Source: Vitis vinifera (Eukaryota > Streptophyta > Magnoliopsida > Vitales > Vitaceae). Taken from it: a stretch of 64,000 bases of DNA. The stretch is taken from NCBI RefSeq assembly GCF_030704535.1, contig NC_081812.1, positions 23,225,501 to 23,289,500 on the forward strand, written 5' to 3'. Under the pieces are notes generated by a model. That model ran no database searches. It saw only the letters and a list, made by a program, of their open reading frames with translations, and was not told the origin of the DNA. This document shows positions 48,441 through 61,960 of the stretch, piece by piece. The stretch's first letter is position 1; each line of letters opens with the position of its first letter. Position numbers and translations under genes: made by a program.

Positions 48441-50129
48441 GGGTTATTTAACTTTTAATTATTTTTAAAAAAAATTTATAAAGTCAAATATCTAAAATAA
48501 TTTCTTTTAATTTATTATATATAAAAATTATAACATAAATTTTTGTATATATTTTTCATACATTTAATTGTTTCTCACTCTACTTCAAAAAAATTAATAA
48601 ATGAAAAACTGATGACTCAAATTATAACATTGTTGAAAATAGTTCTTAATCATTTTCAAAATATATTCTATTTAAGAACTTAAATATAAAAATAATTTTT
48701 TCCTATTTATTTCTATAAAGATATCATGCACTTCTTTATAATACAAAAGTTTTCAAGATGTTTTTTATATTTTCAATCGATTCTCAAGATAACTTACCAA
48801 AAAGCATCTTAAATTTATTTTTAAAATCTGTTTTGAATCCAAAAATTCTTCAAAACATATATTTTTAAAATTATTTTTAATAATTCTTAAATGTTCTTTC
48901 AACCACTTCAAATTTGTATTAAAAAATTTATCTTCATAGTACAAGTTCAATTTAGGTTGATGGTTAACTCTATTTAATAAATAACCAATTTGAGTTCAAT
49001 CTAATTCAACTTCTAATATGAAATACTCAACTTAGATCCAATCCAAATTAAATTTTCCAAGTTTGGGTTGATTTTAGGATGGTTAGACTAAAATTTGAGT
49101 TCATCTAATTATATAACTCAAAAATCCATTCACAATGTTTTAAAAAACTTTTATATATATATATCAAAATTTAAATAATAAATACCACAAAATTTCAAAA
49201 TAATAAGAAAAACATAAAAATAAATTTATATATGTTTTATAAGAAAATGAAAAGATACATGATATAATATAATTATGGTTTGATATTTTTTATTAAAAAA
49301 TTTAAAAAAATTATTATATAGGATAATATATATTATAAATATTCTAAAAATATTAAATTCCGTCCGAAGGTTAAGCTATGTTGTTCAAACCTTAGGTAAT
49401 TTAAGTTTGGGTTGATAAATTAGGTTGGTTGGATTCATATTAGATTGGGTCAACCCGTCCAAATTACACCCCAACTCTAAGGCAATTTTTTAAAAACTGT
49501 TTCCAATAAAAAAAAAATGTTAACAAACAACCATTTTCCTGAAGAGTTATTAAAGAGGGACTAAATTATCTATACCCTTCCACCATGAACTAGAACTAAG
49601 TTTTGGCTGCAGACCCCAGTCCTAGTTTAGTAATAAGTATAGCCAACCCAAAAAGTTTCATGAATTAAAAATAATAAAAAGGAATAAACCCAATAATGAT
49701 TTGGAGTGGTAGGTGCTTCCAGTGTGGCCCTGGCCCATCACCTTAACTGAGGTGGTTTTCTTTTTGCATACAAAAAGGGGCCAAGCGCCAAAAGGGATTA
49801 GCCCTAAAGATGTGTCACTTTAATCGAATTGATGTTTCCCTTCTTATCACTAAAAACCTATGCTTTCGACTCTTATCACTTTAATTACCAAAATGCATAC
49901 ATTTTAAATTTAAAGGTTTGTCCAAGTAGAGGAGCATTGACTCCAACTTCAAGTGGAGCACTTGATGCCATCGACTGGTGGTAAGAGCAATCCAGACAAT
50001 AAAGGTGATTCAAAGATTGCAACCATGACTATTGAAATTTCTAAGTTGGGGCTTCATACGAAACCCTAGAAAATGGAGGTTGAATTATGAATTAATTTCG
50101 AAGTCTTTGGTCAACGAATGAAATGAGCA

Positions 50130-50440
50130 TTAGTCCTAAATCAGAGCGAAGTGAGTCCAACCAGTATGAGAAGGCAGTTCGAGGTTCGAGTCGGCGGAAT
50201 CGAAGATTAACCTGCGGAGAAACCCTAGTCACCGGTCCGAAGATTCTGGTAATTACGGAAATCAGTAAAGCTTTTTCCAGGTTGATTAAATAAATTCAAG
50301 CGCGTGGATCAAAATTATTAGAAGCACATGGAGAGAGAAAAAGCTAGAGAGCAACTGACGAGTTCGATCGGAAGCACAATCGTCGGCGAAATTGAAGCTC
50401 TGATAACTCCAAGATGATGATCCGAGTTGAAAACCTGAGG
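50130..50440. other. GC-richer, gene-leader-like island
   Basis: On the plus strand it resembles a plant 5' leader: GAGAAACCCTAGTCACC, a possible donor (TTCTG then GTAATT at about 50250) and a possible acceptor (TTTTTCCAG at about 50280). An ATG at 50334 opens 29 codons (MEREKAREQLTSS...) before a stop. No downstream exon was found. It may be a captured or decayed 5' gene fragment. Confidence 0.35.
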
Positions 50441-51717
50441 CTCCGTCTTATTACTCTATTTTGTTATATTCTTTTTGGGATTTGCCGTGACTTCTTTTCT
50501 GCAACAAAGTCGCAATTGATTTTCTAAAAGTTTGACCCTGCCGCATTAAAAAAATAGATTTTAAGGGTAGTTGCTAGATTTTTCCTTTTTCAAAATAAAA
50601 TTTTATTTAAAAACTTAAATTTTAAATTTATTTGTTATTGATGTATTATGCATTTATACAAAAATTTAATAATTATCATAAATGTTTTTCATAATTTTAA
50701 TTATTTCTTAAAAAATTTACAAAAAACACATTAAAACATTTTAACCTTATTATATATATATACAAAATATTTTCAAAACAATTCTAAAAAATTTGTCCAC
50801 TTCAGAATTTGTCAAAACAAGTATTTAAAGTTTCCAAAAATAAAAATCTGTTTTGAAGGTACTTCATAACAAGCTCCTCCGATTTTTCAACCATACAAAT
50901 GAATTTTCAGATTTTTAAATTTATTTATTAAATTTTGTCAAACACCTCATTTTTTTTCAAAAACACTTTCTACACTAAAAATGCTTCTTAGAACCATTAT
51001 CAAATGTACTCTTAATAACAACTTAATAGTAAAATAAAAATATATTTAAAAATATGCAAAGTATTTCAGCATCTCGATGCTATATAAAATTTGCCATTTT
51101 TTCTTTAACTACACACAAAATATCAATATTTTTTTGTAAAACAATATCAATCCTCATTGTAAAACCTATACAATTTATGCAGATGAAACTGAAGCATTTG
51201 TTGACAAACAACAAAGAAGTCTGCATTCCTTATAATTGGAATTGAGTACAAATGCAAATACATATACACAATAATCCTCCTTTGACCCCCACAAAAATTA
51301 AAATTAACAGAGAAAAGGGAAAAAAAATAATCATTGAAGGAGTCCAATAATAACCACAAAATGAAATACATACCACAGAATAAAAGAATTTGATCTGCTT
51401 GCTGTCTTTTTAAAACTAGAGATCTGTCATCAAGAAGAGAGGCAGCAGCAGTTAAAAAGAGGAGCATAAAAAAAATTCACTCTTCAGGCGGGCATCATCA
51501 CATAATCAAATACCAGAACTAACAACAGCTACTTTCATCGATACGGGCAAATCGAAAAATGCTTGAAGATATAGCAAGCCAGGCATGGTGTTCCAATAAA
51601 GCACATTTTTTTTTATAACAGAGAAGATCAAGAGAAATGAGGCATATTTTTTTTTTTTCTTTTTTGAAAGTTAGAAGGGTGCAGACGAAGAAGCAAGGAA
51701 ATCACTTTTCTGGTTTT

Positions 51718-54700
51718 CTAGAAAAGATCGACTTTCTTCTTTGTCATGTCTTGCTTCCATTTGGGCAATTTATAGAATGCGTCTTTGGTCATCCCCAGTA
51801 CGGTCTGGAACTCCTCATCTGACAGATAGGCCTGCGAATGCAAAGGGAAATTTTTTTGAAATTGCAAATAAAAACATGAGGAATTTAAAACGAAATAGTC
51901 ATATTTAAAGTTGAACCAACCTCTCTTCGTTTAAAATCAATGCCAGTTACAGGATTTTCGGATTTAGCCTTGAGTTGATCATAACTGAATGTACTTTGAC
52001 CAGCTTCAGTGCCAATGTCGTCCTGCTGCTCCTCCCGCTTTGGTGCTGAATCCTCTCCATTGCTTTCTGGTACAGCTGCAGCTCCCTCATTCTCGTTGGC
52101 ATCTGATACTCCTTGAGAATCCTCAGTTTCAGAAACAGCCATTTCACTCTTTATTGCAGCTGCATGTGTTAAAATATGTATTTTCATTCTGTAATTCAGA
52201 TCCCAGTGTACAAATACGAGAACCCAAGAGAAAAAGAAAATCAGGGTTGTATCATACAACTTCCAGGGCATGTTGAATTCACTAGGAAGAATCATAGGAG
52301 TTGGAGAGAAGGGGAGATTATGATAAATAATTGAAAATAATTGTGTTTCACTGAACAGATAGTGCCATTTCAAACAGATAAGCAGGACTATTGATGGTTC
52401 CCTTACCAGAAGGGCTACTCTCCGGGGGAGGAGGACTTCTACTGGATCGAGAAGGAGAGGCATCGGGTGACCGCTTCTTAGTTTCAGCAGTAAGAACGGA
52501 TGAGAGAGCAGCTACTGCAGCTGCTCTCTGTGATGATCCCTGACCTCTGCCAGATGGCCTTGGTGCAGTAGTCCTGTTTCCAGAGGAAGGCCTAAATGCA
52601 GAGGTTAAGGCAGCCATAGCTGAAGCTCGTTGAGTTGGGCCCCCTTGATTCGATCCATTAGACCTATCTTGGGTCTGCAATAATATCGTAGAAAACCACA
52701 AAGCCACCTTATGAGTCAAGAATTTAATTTGGTAAATGAGTGACACAGAACTCTAGCATTTCACAGCCTTCACCCTCCATTACTTCCTTACCATAAGCAT
52801 TGAGAAGGATATGGATTGCTTCTATAATGGCTACACATTATTGAGCTAGCATGTATTGGATGATCAACACCTTAGTGCAAAATAATATTTCAAAACAACA
52901 AAGGCTTATCACTAAGGTTGAGGTTTCAATTTGCAATGTAAATTTCATTAGAACCCTGGCAACATGAGAAGATGTTTATCCATGTGCTAAGCAATCTGTA
53001 TTGGACCATCCACAGAAGAAATGAGAACTTAAAGCACAAAGAAGAAAAGAAAGAAGACAAAAATATTATTAACATTAAGACTTATAACTAATACACTGAG
53101 CACATTTCTTAAACAGAACTTAGTAAAATATATTTTAGAGGAGAAAATCAAGCATTTACCTCTGCAGCATGGCCTGCACCAAAGAGTAAGAAGACCTTCT
53201 TCTGAAATGAATTTCCTTGAACCTGCATTCGAAATGAAAACATGCTAAGTAACAAGATAGGAGCAACAGAATGCAAAAAATGAGCAAGGAGGGAAACAAG
53301 TCAATTTTTTTTTTTATTGACAGAAAGTGGGAAAAAGGTCGAGAGAGAAGAAATGAAAAGAAAAAGAAAAATCAAAGTTTACAAACGTTTGAGAATATTG
53401 TCAAGTGATCAAGAAATGAAAATTCAAAAGCATTTAAACATGGTATAAAATCATAGTAATTCATTTGAGCATTAACAAGTTCAATTTAATCATGAAAATG
53501 GATGCAGCTCATCTTTAAAATCTCATAACCTAGGCCCAGCTCTCTGGCCCCTCTATCAAAGCATATACTTGTTCATTAAGCTGGTGTTTCTCACCAACCT
53601 GAAAGTAGAGGCCATTGTTTCTCAGAACCACTCTAAGGAAAATTTAAATGAACATAATCATCACAGATAGATTTTGACCTTTTTTTTACAAGTACAGATA
53701 GTTTTTGACCTCCTACTGAGATGATTCAATCAACTCTACCATGGCCCTATACAGTGACTACAGCTAAGAAAAAAAATTTCATCAAACATTCCACACATAG
53801 AATCTAAAGGAAATTCATCTGGCATAGAAATGTTGACTACAAATCAAGGAGCAGCACATACAGTAGCTTTTGTGGAATCCCAAGAAAAGTATATAGTGAA
53901 GAAGCATGGTTCATTTCCTTCTGTAACCCTGTATAATGGTACATTTAGAGCCAACCCCTCCAGAGATGCAGCAACCTCAATGTATTTCTGCAAAAGAGCT
54001 TCCATAATGAATAAGATACATTATTGAAGAGTAATATTGAAAGGGCATAAGCTGCTTAAGCAAGTACCTGACCGATTTCAAAAGCACTCTGCTTTTCCTT
54101 GGGATCTACAGTCTGACCAACCCAAACAAAAACTTCAGCATGTGTATCAAGTATCAAGATATCCTCAGTCAACAGATCATCTTGATTAAAGTTGTAGATT
54201 TCCTCAACCTGAGATGAAATATCAAACAAAAGAATTAAAAAACAAAAATTACCTTCAACCTGAGTGGATGCTTTATTTAAAACTAGAATCTGAAGTCTAG
54301 AACACACCTCAAACTTCCCTGAGGAATCCACATGGCAATAGTCATCAGCCGGAAGGAAGAAAAAAAAATGGAGTTAGAAGAGATTAACAGCTTTATCAAC
54401 AAGTTTTAAAAGCTCATCTAACCATTGAGGCAATTATATCGAGGTAGAAGAAATAAAAATGATGCAGCCCTTATGAATAAGGAATGTGACCTTTGTTGAA
54501 TGAGAATGTGAATAAGTGGGGATCTCTAACAATCTCCTGGGACGCTTTTTTGCTTGTGTAATTCTGTTTTCCTCCAAGCGCAAACCAAAAGGCCGAGCTC
54601 TCAGTTCCTTCTTTAGCATGTTTCAGAGTTACTCCTGGCTGAATTATAAACAAGTGGATCTCAATTAATAAACCACAATATATACAATCTTGATCGTCAA

Positions 54701-57700
54701 ACAATCTATTACAGAAAGATGCCCAAGGGCATGTTATCTTTTCTCCTTTAAGCCCAGTCATGGAACTTTGGCACTTCAACATTGTGGGAAAAAGCCAAAT
54801 ATATTAGTTTTATGACCGACTTTTTCTCAACTTAACAATATTTTGGAAAATTCTTGTTCATAATTCCCTGTTTAAACAAGAAACTAGGATCTAACTTCAT
54901 ACTTCACAAATGATGGATCTGCTACATACTTTACCCAAACCTCCCATACATGTTTTGTTAGGTTTCAAGAATCCCAAGGTCTAAATTTTGTTGAGAATAA
55001 ACTTGTTCATTCCTCTCATTAAACCTCAATCTAGAAATAAAGAAATATGGAAGACTGAAGATTCTAAGTACTGTATGAATAAAGCTTTTTTCCAAGAAAC
55101 AAAACCTTTAACAACATCTTTGGTATAAGATCATTAAAGGGTGGAAAGAATAACTAAAGCAAAGTTTTTTGAGCTTGCATAACACTTGCACGAATTTATA
55201 TCACTTGAAAAGCCGGTAAGGTTAAATCCCATAATTCCTAAAACAATCATCAGATATTATAGATGTTTTGGCTTAAAATTTCCCAGAATTGGTTCTGCTT
55301 TATTAATCAAAATGAAAATTCCAAACTTGAAAAGAAGAATGTTCCATAAAGAGCATACCTTCAAAAAATCTGCAACCTTTGCAGCTAACTGCTGCTGCTC
55401 AAAGGTACTCTGATTTCCATGCCAAGTGAAAATTGAAGAACCAGATTGCAGAAGGAAACACTCATTAGAGTTTAACGAGGTTGCTGCCTGAGGAAAAAAT
55501 ACATGTATGTAAGGAAGGGCATTCCAAGAACAAACACTTCAAAAGTCCAATCTGGTGGCTGGACAAAACAACACCACAGATTTCATACTTAGAGACTGGT
55601 GCAAAATCTTTGACCACTGAGCCCACAAGAAAAACATTACAGAAGGTGATTATTTTAGAAAATGCTTTTGTTGGAACTCTGACGAGAAAATCTATTGGAG
55701 AACATCCCAACTTGGAGGTGGATCCAAGAATGAGATCCTGTTTGAAATTCTCATTCACTGAAATATTGACAAATACAATAAAGTAGTATGCATTCTTAAA
55801 CTGAAAGAAAACAATAAAAGATGTATAAAATTTTCATTTCAACTCTTATTTCTATTTCTAATTTAAAAAAAGGGGAAATTTTTCATTTTGCAATTCCAGA
55901 CTGGCCAGAGAAGATAAAACGAGGCCTACAGATACCTCAAAATTGTAGACAAGGAAAATGTTGCCTTCTTGAAACAAAAGACTGAATGGTGTGTTAAGTA
56001 TAACGATCGGAAAAAGGGTTTAAGACAACTAACATACAGAATATAAAATGCTATTCTGATTCTGTATGGCCACAAATGGTACATACCGCATCAACTTGCA
56101 CTACTTTGTTGTTATGCACAGAAGTTCCAGATATCCGAAGGAGAGCAATACAATCAGCAGTGTAGGTTTCATCGTTCAGACCTTTATCTGCTATGGATTT
56201 TTTGTAACCAGAGCTCATTCCACCCTAATAAATGAGGGGCAAAGCATTAAAGCAAAGCAATAAATTGTGCTTATCCAATTTCAAACCGCACATATTAGAA
56301 CAGAGGTAATAATCAATACTAATATATAGGGTAAGCTCTTACATAAACTCAAGAAAGAGTACCTTTAAGACCACCATAGGCTGAAAGATGGCAACAAACT
56401 GTGGTGGCTCTTTTCCTTGAAATATACGACCCTGTAGGAAGCACCTATCATGAGCCACAGTCTAATCCATCTTTTAAACTTAATGTGAGATTAAAAAAAT
56501 ACCTGAACAGGCCTTCCCTTTAGTGAGTTGAACATGGTATTAGCCAGCCGTGCAGCCATATTTTGGTCTTCCTGAAGTATAACATAACCAAGTTATCAAT
56601 ACTATCACATTGAAGGAACTCTCTGTGGGTGTGCAACATGCATCACATGCTACATTTTTTAATATATTTTATAGATTCCTTTTTTTCTTAATAGTTAGCA
56701 GGTGATGATAGTATTCAAGCTCCTAGAAAGACTTGGACTAAGTTTGTATTAAGATCTCCAGTACACTGTGTTTGGTTATTCCAACCACTTATTTATTTAT
56801 TTTATTTTTTGATAGGCAAAACCACTTTTTTAGTTTAAGAGAAAGGAGAAAAACAGTGACTTCGTGAAATTAAAAAAATTCCAAACCCTCCTAGAACTTC
56901 AGCAAGATAAATACCAGTTACTTGCAACTAAATCTCATGGGAGGCGAGAAGCATGATTTAAGGTTCACATAAGGGCATACCTGCATCTCAAGTAGATTGA
57001 ACAGTTGAACCAAAAGGGTTGAGGATAGAAGGTGAAATAAGTTTCTTAAACTATTTGGATCGTTCTAATTTATGGAAAGCATCAGGAGAAACATGAAGGA
57101 TGGGAGTTAAAATTTGAATACGCCCCAGATATGGCAGATTGGCAAGAAAAGTTCTGTGCATCCAACTGCAAATAGTGTATCTATAAATAAACAAAGACAC
57201 ATTTTTCACATGTCAAATTTGGTAAGTTATAAAATAGATAGCACTAGAGACCTAGCACAAGAAGCAAGGGATTAGAATGGAATGAGAAGGTTCTCCTTTG
57301 GATTCCAAGTTAACTAAAATGACCCACAAAAATTGTTATTAGAATAAATTTAAAACACAATTCAGGAAGGAAGATGTATCCTTCCCTTTCATTTTCACCC
57401 TTGGTAGGGAAAAAGGCCATTCAGTTACCTTTTTTTTTTTGGTGATAAGCAAGCCAATGTTTAGGTCACAATGGGCTTAAAGGAAAAGGAGAAACAAAAG
57501 TTTATACCCAGTTCCTAGATGCTACATGGGTCAAAAGAATGCCTCCAGTGGAGATAGCACTGAAACTGTTGGACCCCCTCCATAACAGTGAAATCTAGAT
57601 TCTACATTTAAATTGAAAATTAAAAATAAAACTAAAAAATAAAGAAGGAAAGGAAAAGGACTAGCCTTTGTTCCACATTTATTTTTTAACCTCAGAACTT

Positions 57701-60700
57701 GGTATTTGAACTAAAAATTATTGCGAGTCAGATGTTAAAGACACATATGTTGAGTATTTCTACACATAATGCCAGTATCTTTTGTTTTCAATTATTTCAA
57801 ACCCAGCATGAATTAATGTAAATTACCTCAATGCTCTCATTTCCAATCCAACAGCACAAGAAGTATTCTTCTTTTTTGTCACCTGAGTGGTAGGTATAAA
57901 GAACAATGTAGCAATCTCCACTATAAAATTTACCAATATCTTCTTTCAGCACTGGAGTCTTGGCACTGCCATTGATACGCCAAACCTGGAAAATTATCAA
58001 TGTTCAATAATCTGAAACATGTTAATGTAAGCAGCATATATAAAGCAAATAATTCCCAGAAATCACCATCAAAGCAATGTCTGGCAGACCTCAATTTTTC
58101 CACCTGCTTCAAGCAAAGGTGGGACTTCCTCATTTACAGGAGAACCTTTTGACATGCCTTTGACGCCAACACCTTGTTGCTTCAGTAAAGCTACAATTAC
58201 CCACAGATTGACAATTAATAATGTTACCCAAAAAACTCCAGTTAAACTAAGTATGAAAGTGGTCATTACCTGCTACTTTTCCTCTTCCTTCCTCAGCACC
58301 ACCTGCTGCTGATCCTGATGGCCAAGAATCAAAGTTGGACTTGAATGAATGTGTCTCATACCCTTGAATAACCCGGGTTACACGAGTTGCCTTTGGTCTA
58401 TTTTGGCTAGAAACAAATTCCTGAGGAAGAAAATTGGAGATGAGAGTTCGTTGTTATATAAAGAACATGGATAAATGGATGATAAGCTTCTACCTCAGCA
58501 GCTTGGCTGGCAGCTTTTCTATCCTCGACCTGTGTTACACGGCCAACCCAAACAAATACCTCAGCACCACAGTCCAGCAAATAGCATTTGTTGTTCTCCA
58601 ACATAGCTTTGGAAAGTTCACCTTCAACAGCATTCACCTGACCATCCGTAATGCTACAAAAACGGTAATTAACTTAGCATGTAGATGACAATGAACCAAT
58701 CATGACACTATCAGGCTGGTTAACACATTCTGCTATGCTGACTCCAAAATAAGAAAAATTATGGGATGAACATGCATAAAATATTAATTTATGGATGCAA
58801 ATATTAACTAAAAAAAATGAACATGCCAATTCTATATGGAAGAATGTATAACTCAAATCACAAATAATACTAGCATAAACACTTTTATAAAGGATTATTG
58901 TTCAAGTGCCTTGGTTTGATGCTTAACCATGAACAGGCATCATAATAAATACAAATTGAGTTTTTATTTCACATTATATTCCTCTATGTTAAGGATCATG
59001 CAGTTTCATTCAAATCATATTTCTCTAAAGTAAGACTATAATATTCTTAAAGCTACCTGCTCCACAGCTTCAACAAGTGGATGCCTGTCACTTTGTATAA
59101 TAGATACAACAGGGTCAAGAGAGAGAGACAGGCGCTTTATGTAAGAGATTCAGAAATAAGTTTAAACAGACCTCACAAGTTATTTTAGGGTGAGGAGTAC
59201 AAGAACAGCTGATTGATGGTAGACAGGCAATATAAAAATACATATCAAAACCAGCTCTAATCTTATATAGAAGTCACCTAAATCCTCAAAACTTCAACTC
59301 CTGAACCACAAAGCACCAACAATAAACAAATTTGGACAGACTACAGAGACTCATTCAACTATATACGGTCAAACAATTTGGACTAGACCCTTTCTTTGTT
59401 CCTCTCACTCCTAACGCTTTTCAACCACACATGTAAAATCTATTAAATTCTTTCACATAAGAGGGTAACCAGTTAGATATTGTAGTAGTCTTCTCCTATT
59501 CTTTTGGGATATTCCTCCCAATAAACACCCACAGGGTATTTTACATTGTTTCTATAAAGCCTTTCTAGGTTGATTACTTTTATTATCCCAATTTCTCCTT
59601 TGGTACACACTACAATATCACAGTGTCCATATACTAGAAAGCTACAATTTCTCCGATGACAATGCAAATTTATGACACCATGTTCATCAACATTACCACG
59701 AGCAACTGGCAAATTTTTCTACATGTAATCAGCAGCATCAATGTACTTGTTTTCTTTTTGTTTTAACTTTTTTTTTTTCATTTTCTTTTTCTTTTTTTGG
59801 CATTGTCAGAAATCACCAAGGAAAGAGTTGCTTAAGGCATTATATTTGATAATGTCAAACTAAAAAGAAACAGGGCTCATAACCCTAAAATAACTTCTAT
59901 ATTAAAAGCTGAATACCCATAAAGGATAAATAGAAACCATAAAGGATAAGCATACCTATAAAGTTTAGCAGGGGTAGTTTCTGGAATAACATCATCTTCG
60001 GTGGCAACCTTTTTGCCAATGGGAGCAAAACCACCAAACAGGACCCAGAATTCACCTGAGTCAGACTCAGCAACCAGCTTTCCATCATCTGGCATTGCAA
60101 ACATCATTTACGTTAATGAATGAAGAGTAGCAATTACAAATGTTAAGAATGAAAATGCAAATGAGCTCTGTTCAGAGATTGAATACATAAGTACTAAAAG
60201 CGAAGCTAACATCAGCAAGTTATTAATGCATGTGCTCTTACCAACAATTGCAACATCACACTTCCCCTCATGATACTTATCCTTGAAAAACTGAATTACT
60301 TCCAAAGCCTTGGCTCTTTCCTGGATATTGGAATTTGCACCATTGAACTGATAAATTTTATTTTCTGTGTCCAGGATAAACACATCATCGTGATTTAGTG
60401 AAGACCGAGCAAAGGGGACCTGCACAACCAAAATGCAGGTGACCAGCTGCAGCACAGTGAACGTGATTAGATCATGAAATACATGTTGGGAGAATATACT
60501 ACCTGCTTCAATCTGACAACCCGTTTCCCTTTGCAAACATATAACCGTGTCTCAAACACTTCTTCTTCTGGTTTCTTAAATCCAGATGCAATACCCCCTT
60601 CCAGTGGTATGATACATGGTTTAAAGTATGACAAAAATTTGTCAGACTCGTAGCCTTGAAGTTCTCTGTGTTGTACTGCACGCCCTCCAAGAACAGTATC

Positions 60701-61879
60701 AAGCTCAACAGTTTTTATAGCTGCTGTTCCAGATTCATCCTATGATAAGACCAGAAGTTGCAATTTCAAGCATAAACGTTATTTTACTACAAGTGTAATT
60801 TCTGAATAAGAACAAAAGGAAGTAGTAATACCTGACTTGTATCTTTTCCAATCCAAAAGTGGATATCATACAGATAAGCTCCTCCCTTCCCAGGAGATGT
60901 CTGCAGAAATATGTGATGGCTTAGCATGTAGAGAAATTAAGTTGCAAGAATCTATTATTTTATTCCAGAAATGTTTTATTAAAAAAAATAAAAAATAAAA
61001 AACCGTTGACATTCAACAAAAGGTAGACCCTCTCACTCACATGTTTTATCTTTCCTTCACATATTTTATCTGTTCCCTTAATTTTCCCTCAGGAGAGAAT
61101 GCATTCCAACTGATGCAATTTCTTTTAGATAGATAGAGTACAACCCTAGACCTTCCCCCAGCCCACCACGCCCCTTTACCAAGCCAGTGCATTGAAAATA
61201 TATACCCTTTTTATAACGAGAAAATATATATAAAAATATTAATTTTATCAAACTGTCACATGTAATCGTATTTCTAAAACCCACCAGTTTGCTATGACAT
61301 CCACTAATAATAAGTATCTAATCAACTTTAAAATATTTCAAAGAGAAACATACATCAATCATAACAGTTTAAGCCCTATAATTTTCACACCAGGGTATAA
61401 GACATCAACCGCAGGAAGTTTAAATTGAAATTTGAACATTCATGTGGGGGAATGAGCCGAGATAGTAGAACTCAAGCAAAAGAGAAAGTTGAAGACTACA
61501 TGCACCTGCAGGACAATGTAAGAGTCCCCTGTGTAGAATTTACCATAATCGGACTTTGGCAAAGGAACTGGCTGAAAGTTCTCAATTCTCCATATTTCGG
61601 TGCCACTACAAGATGTTAAGTTCACAATTCCAGAAGCAAAAATAGCAATTAAGACAATAGCAGCTTGTTCAATATCTAGAACAATAACAGGAACACATGC
61701 ATGCAGGAGCAGGGACACATAATTTCACAACTGGATGCAAAACTGTATTCCATCACTGCATTGGAAGAAAGATATAACTTCAATTAATTCAGTAATTGTG
61801 TTAACTGTGTATAGTAAGGATACACTCTCTGACCAACTCCCTGAAATGCAGGATCTAGAACTTTCCCAGAGCTAGACAT
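51718..61879 (-). CDS. VLN: Villin (gelsolin repeats G1-G6 plus headpiece), 22 coding exons
   Basis: Coding exons on the minus strand: 61879-61824, 61605-61506, 60900-60832, 60739-60503, 60419-60242, 60088-59956, 58653-58494, 58420-58270, 58190-58090, 57985-57827, 56571-56503, 56431-56363, 56224-56087, 55487-55359, 54638-54491, 54318-54308, 54208-54068, 53987-53862, 53222-53160, 52674-52407, 52159-51921, 51831-51718. They join in frame into 952 aa. Six gelsolin-like repeats fill about residues 20-725 (for example [10 protein letters not shown] and [13 protein letters not shown] in G1, [12 protein letters not shown] opening G4). A Ser/Pro/Ala-rich linker follows (about 746-890), then a villin headpiece ending KKKVDLF. 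Villins bind, bundle, cap and, depending on calcium, sever actin filaments in the cytoplasm. Length and layout fit plant VLN2/3-type isoforms; the exact paralogue is not settled. Confidence 0.96.
54308..54318 (-). other. VLN: 11-nt villin micro-exon
   Basis: Exon 15 ends at 54491 after the first base of a Gly codon, and exon 17 starts at 54208 in phase 0 with VEEIYNF. The villin consensus between them, GKFE, is supplied only by GGAAGTTTGAG at 54318-54308. That piece is bounded by CCTCAG before and GTGTGT after. Skipping it would delete four residues' worth of sequence and shift the frame. Confidence 0.85.
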
Positions 61880-61960
61880 CGTCCGAACCCTTCTTTATAA
61901 GTGTTTCTTTGAACAGGGACAAACCCCAACTTCTGGTGTCTATAAATTTCAAAGTGGGCA
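61880..61960 (-). other. VLN: Villin 5' UTR segment in the start-codon exon
   Basis: The minus strand has a clean acceptor (CTCTCTTGCAG) ending at 61961, giving an exon from 61960. The ATG at 61879-61877 opens the conserved [18 protein letters not shown] start. Confidence 0.7.

Larger units (their letters stand above)
41862..51717. other. AT-rich intergenic region between the DUF7780-like gene and villin
   Basis: About 10 kb with homopolymer runs and short chance ORFs only. Listed separately are two family-1 and one family-2 MITE-like elements, an inverted repeat at 45.7 kb, and GC-richer islands at 43.79-44.24, 47.70-48.08 and 50.13-50.44 kb. The 42.09-42.45 kb stretch is also less AT-rich (CCGTGGCTCTGGGC, CCCCGGG) but shows no gene. 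Sequence just below 51718 should include the villin 3' UTR. Confidence 0.6.

Noticed and set aside
51885..52463. 192-codon minus-strand frame read as a separate gene
   Set aside because: It contains villin exon 21 plus read-through of the flanking introns.
56765..57600. Short LINE tails in the largest villin introns
   Set aside because: Phrases such as TTTTGATAGGCAAA and GGTGATAAGCAAGCC resemble inverted LINE tails, but there is too little sequence and no coding match to support a call.
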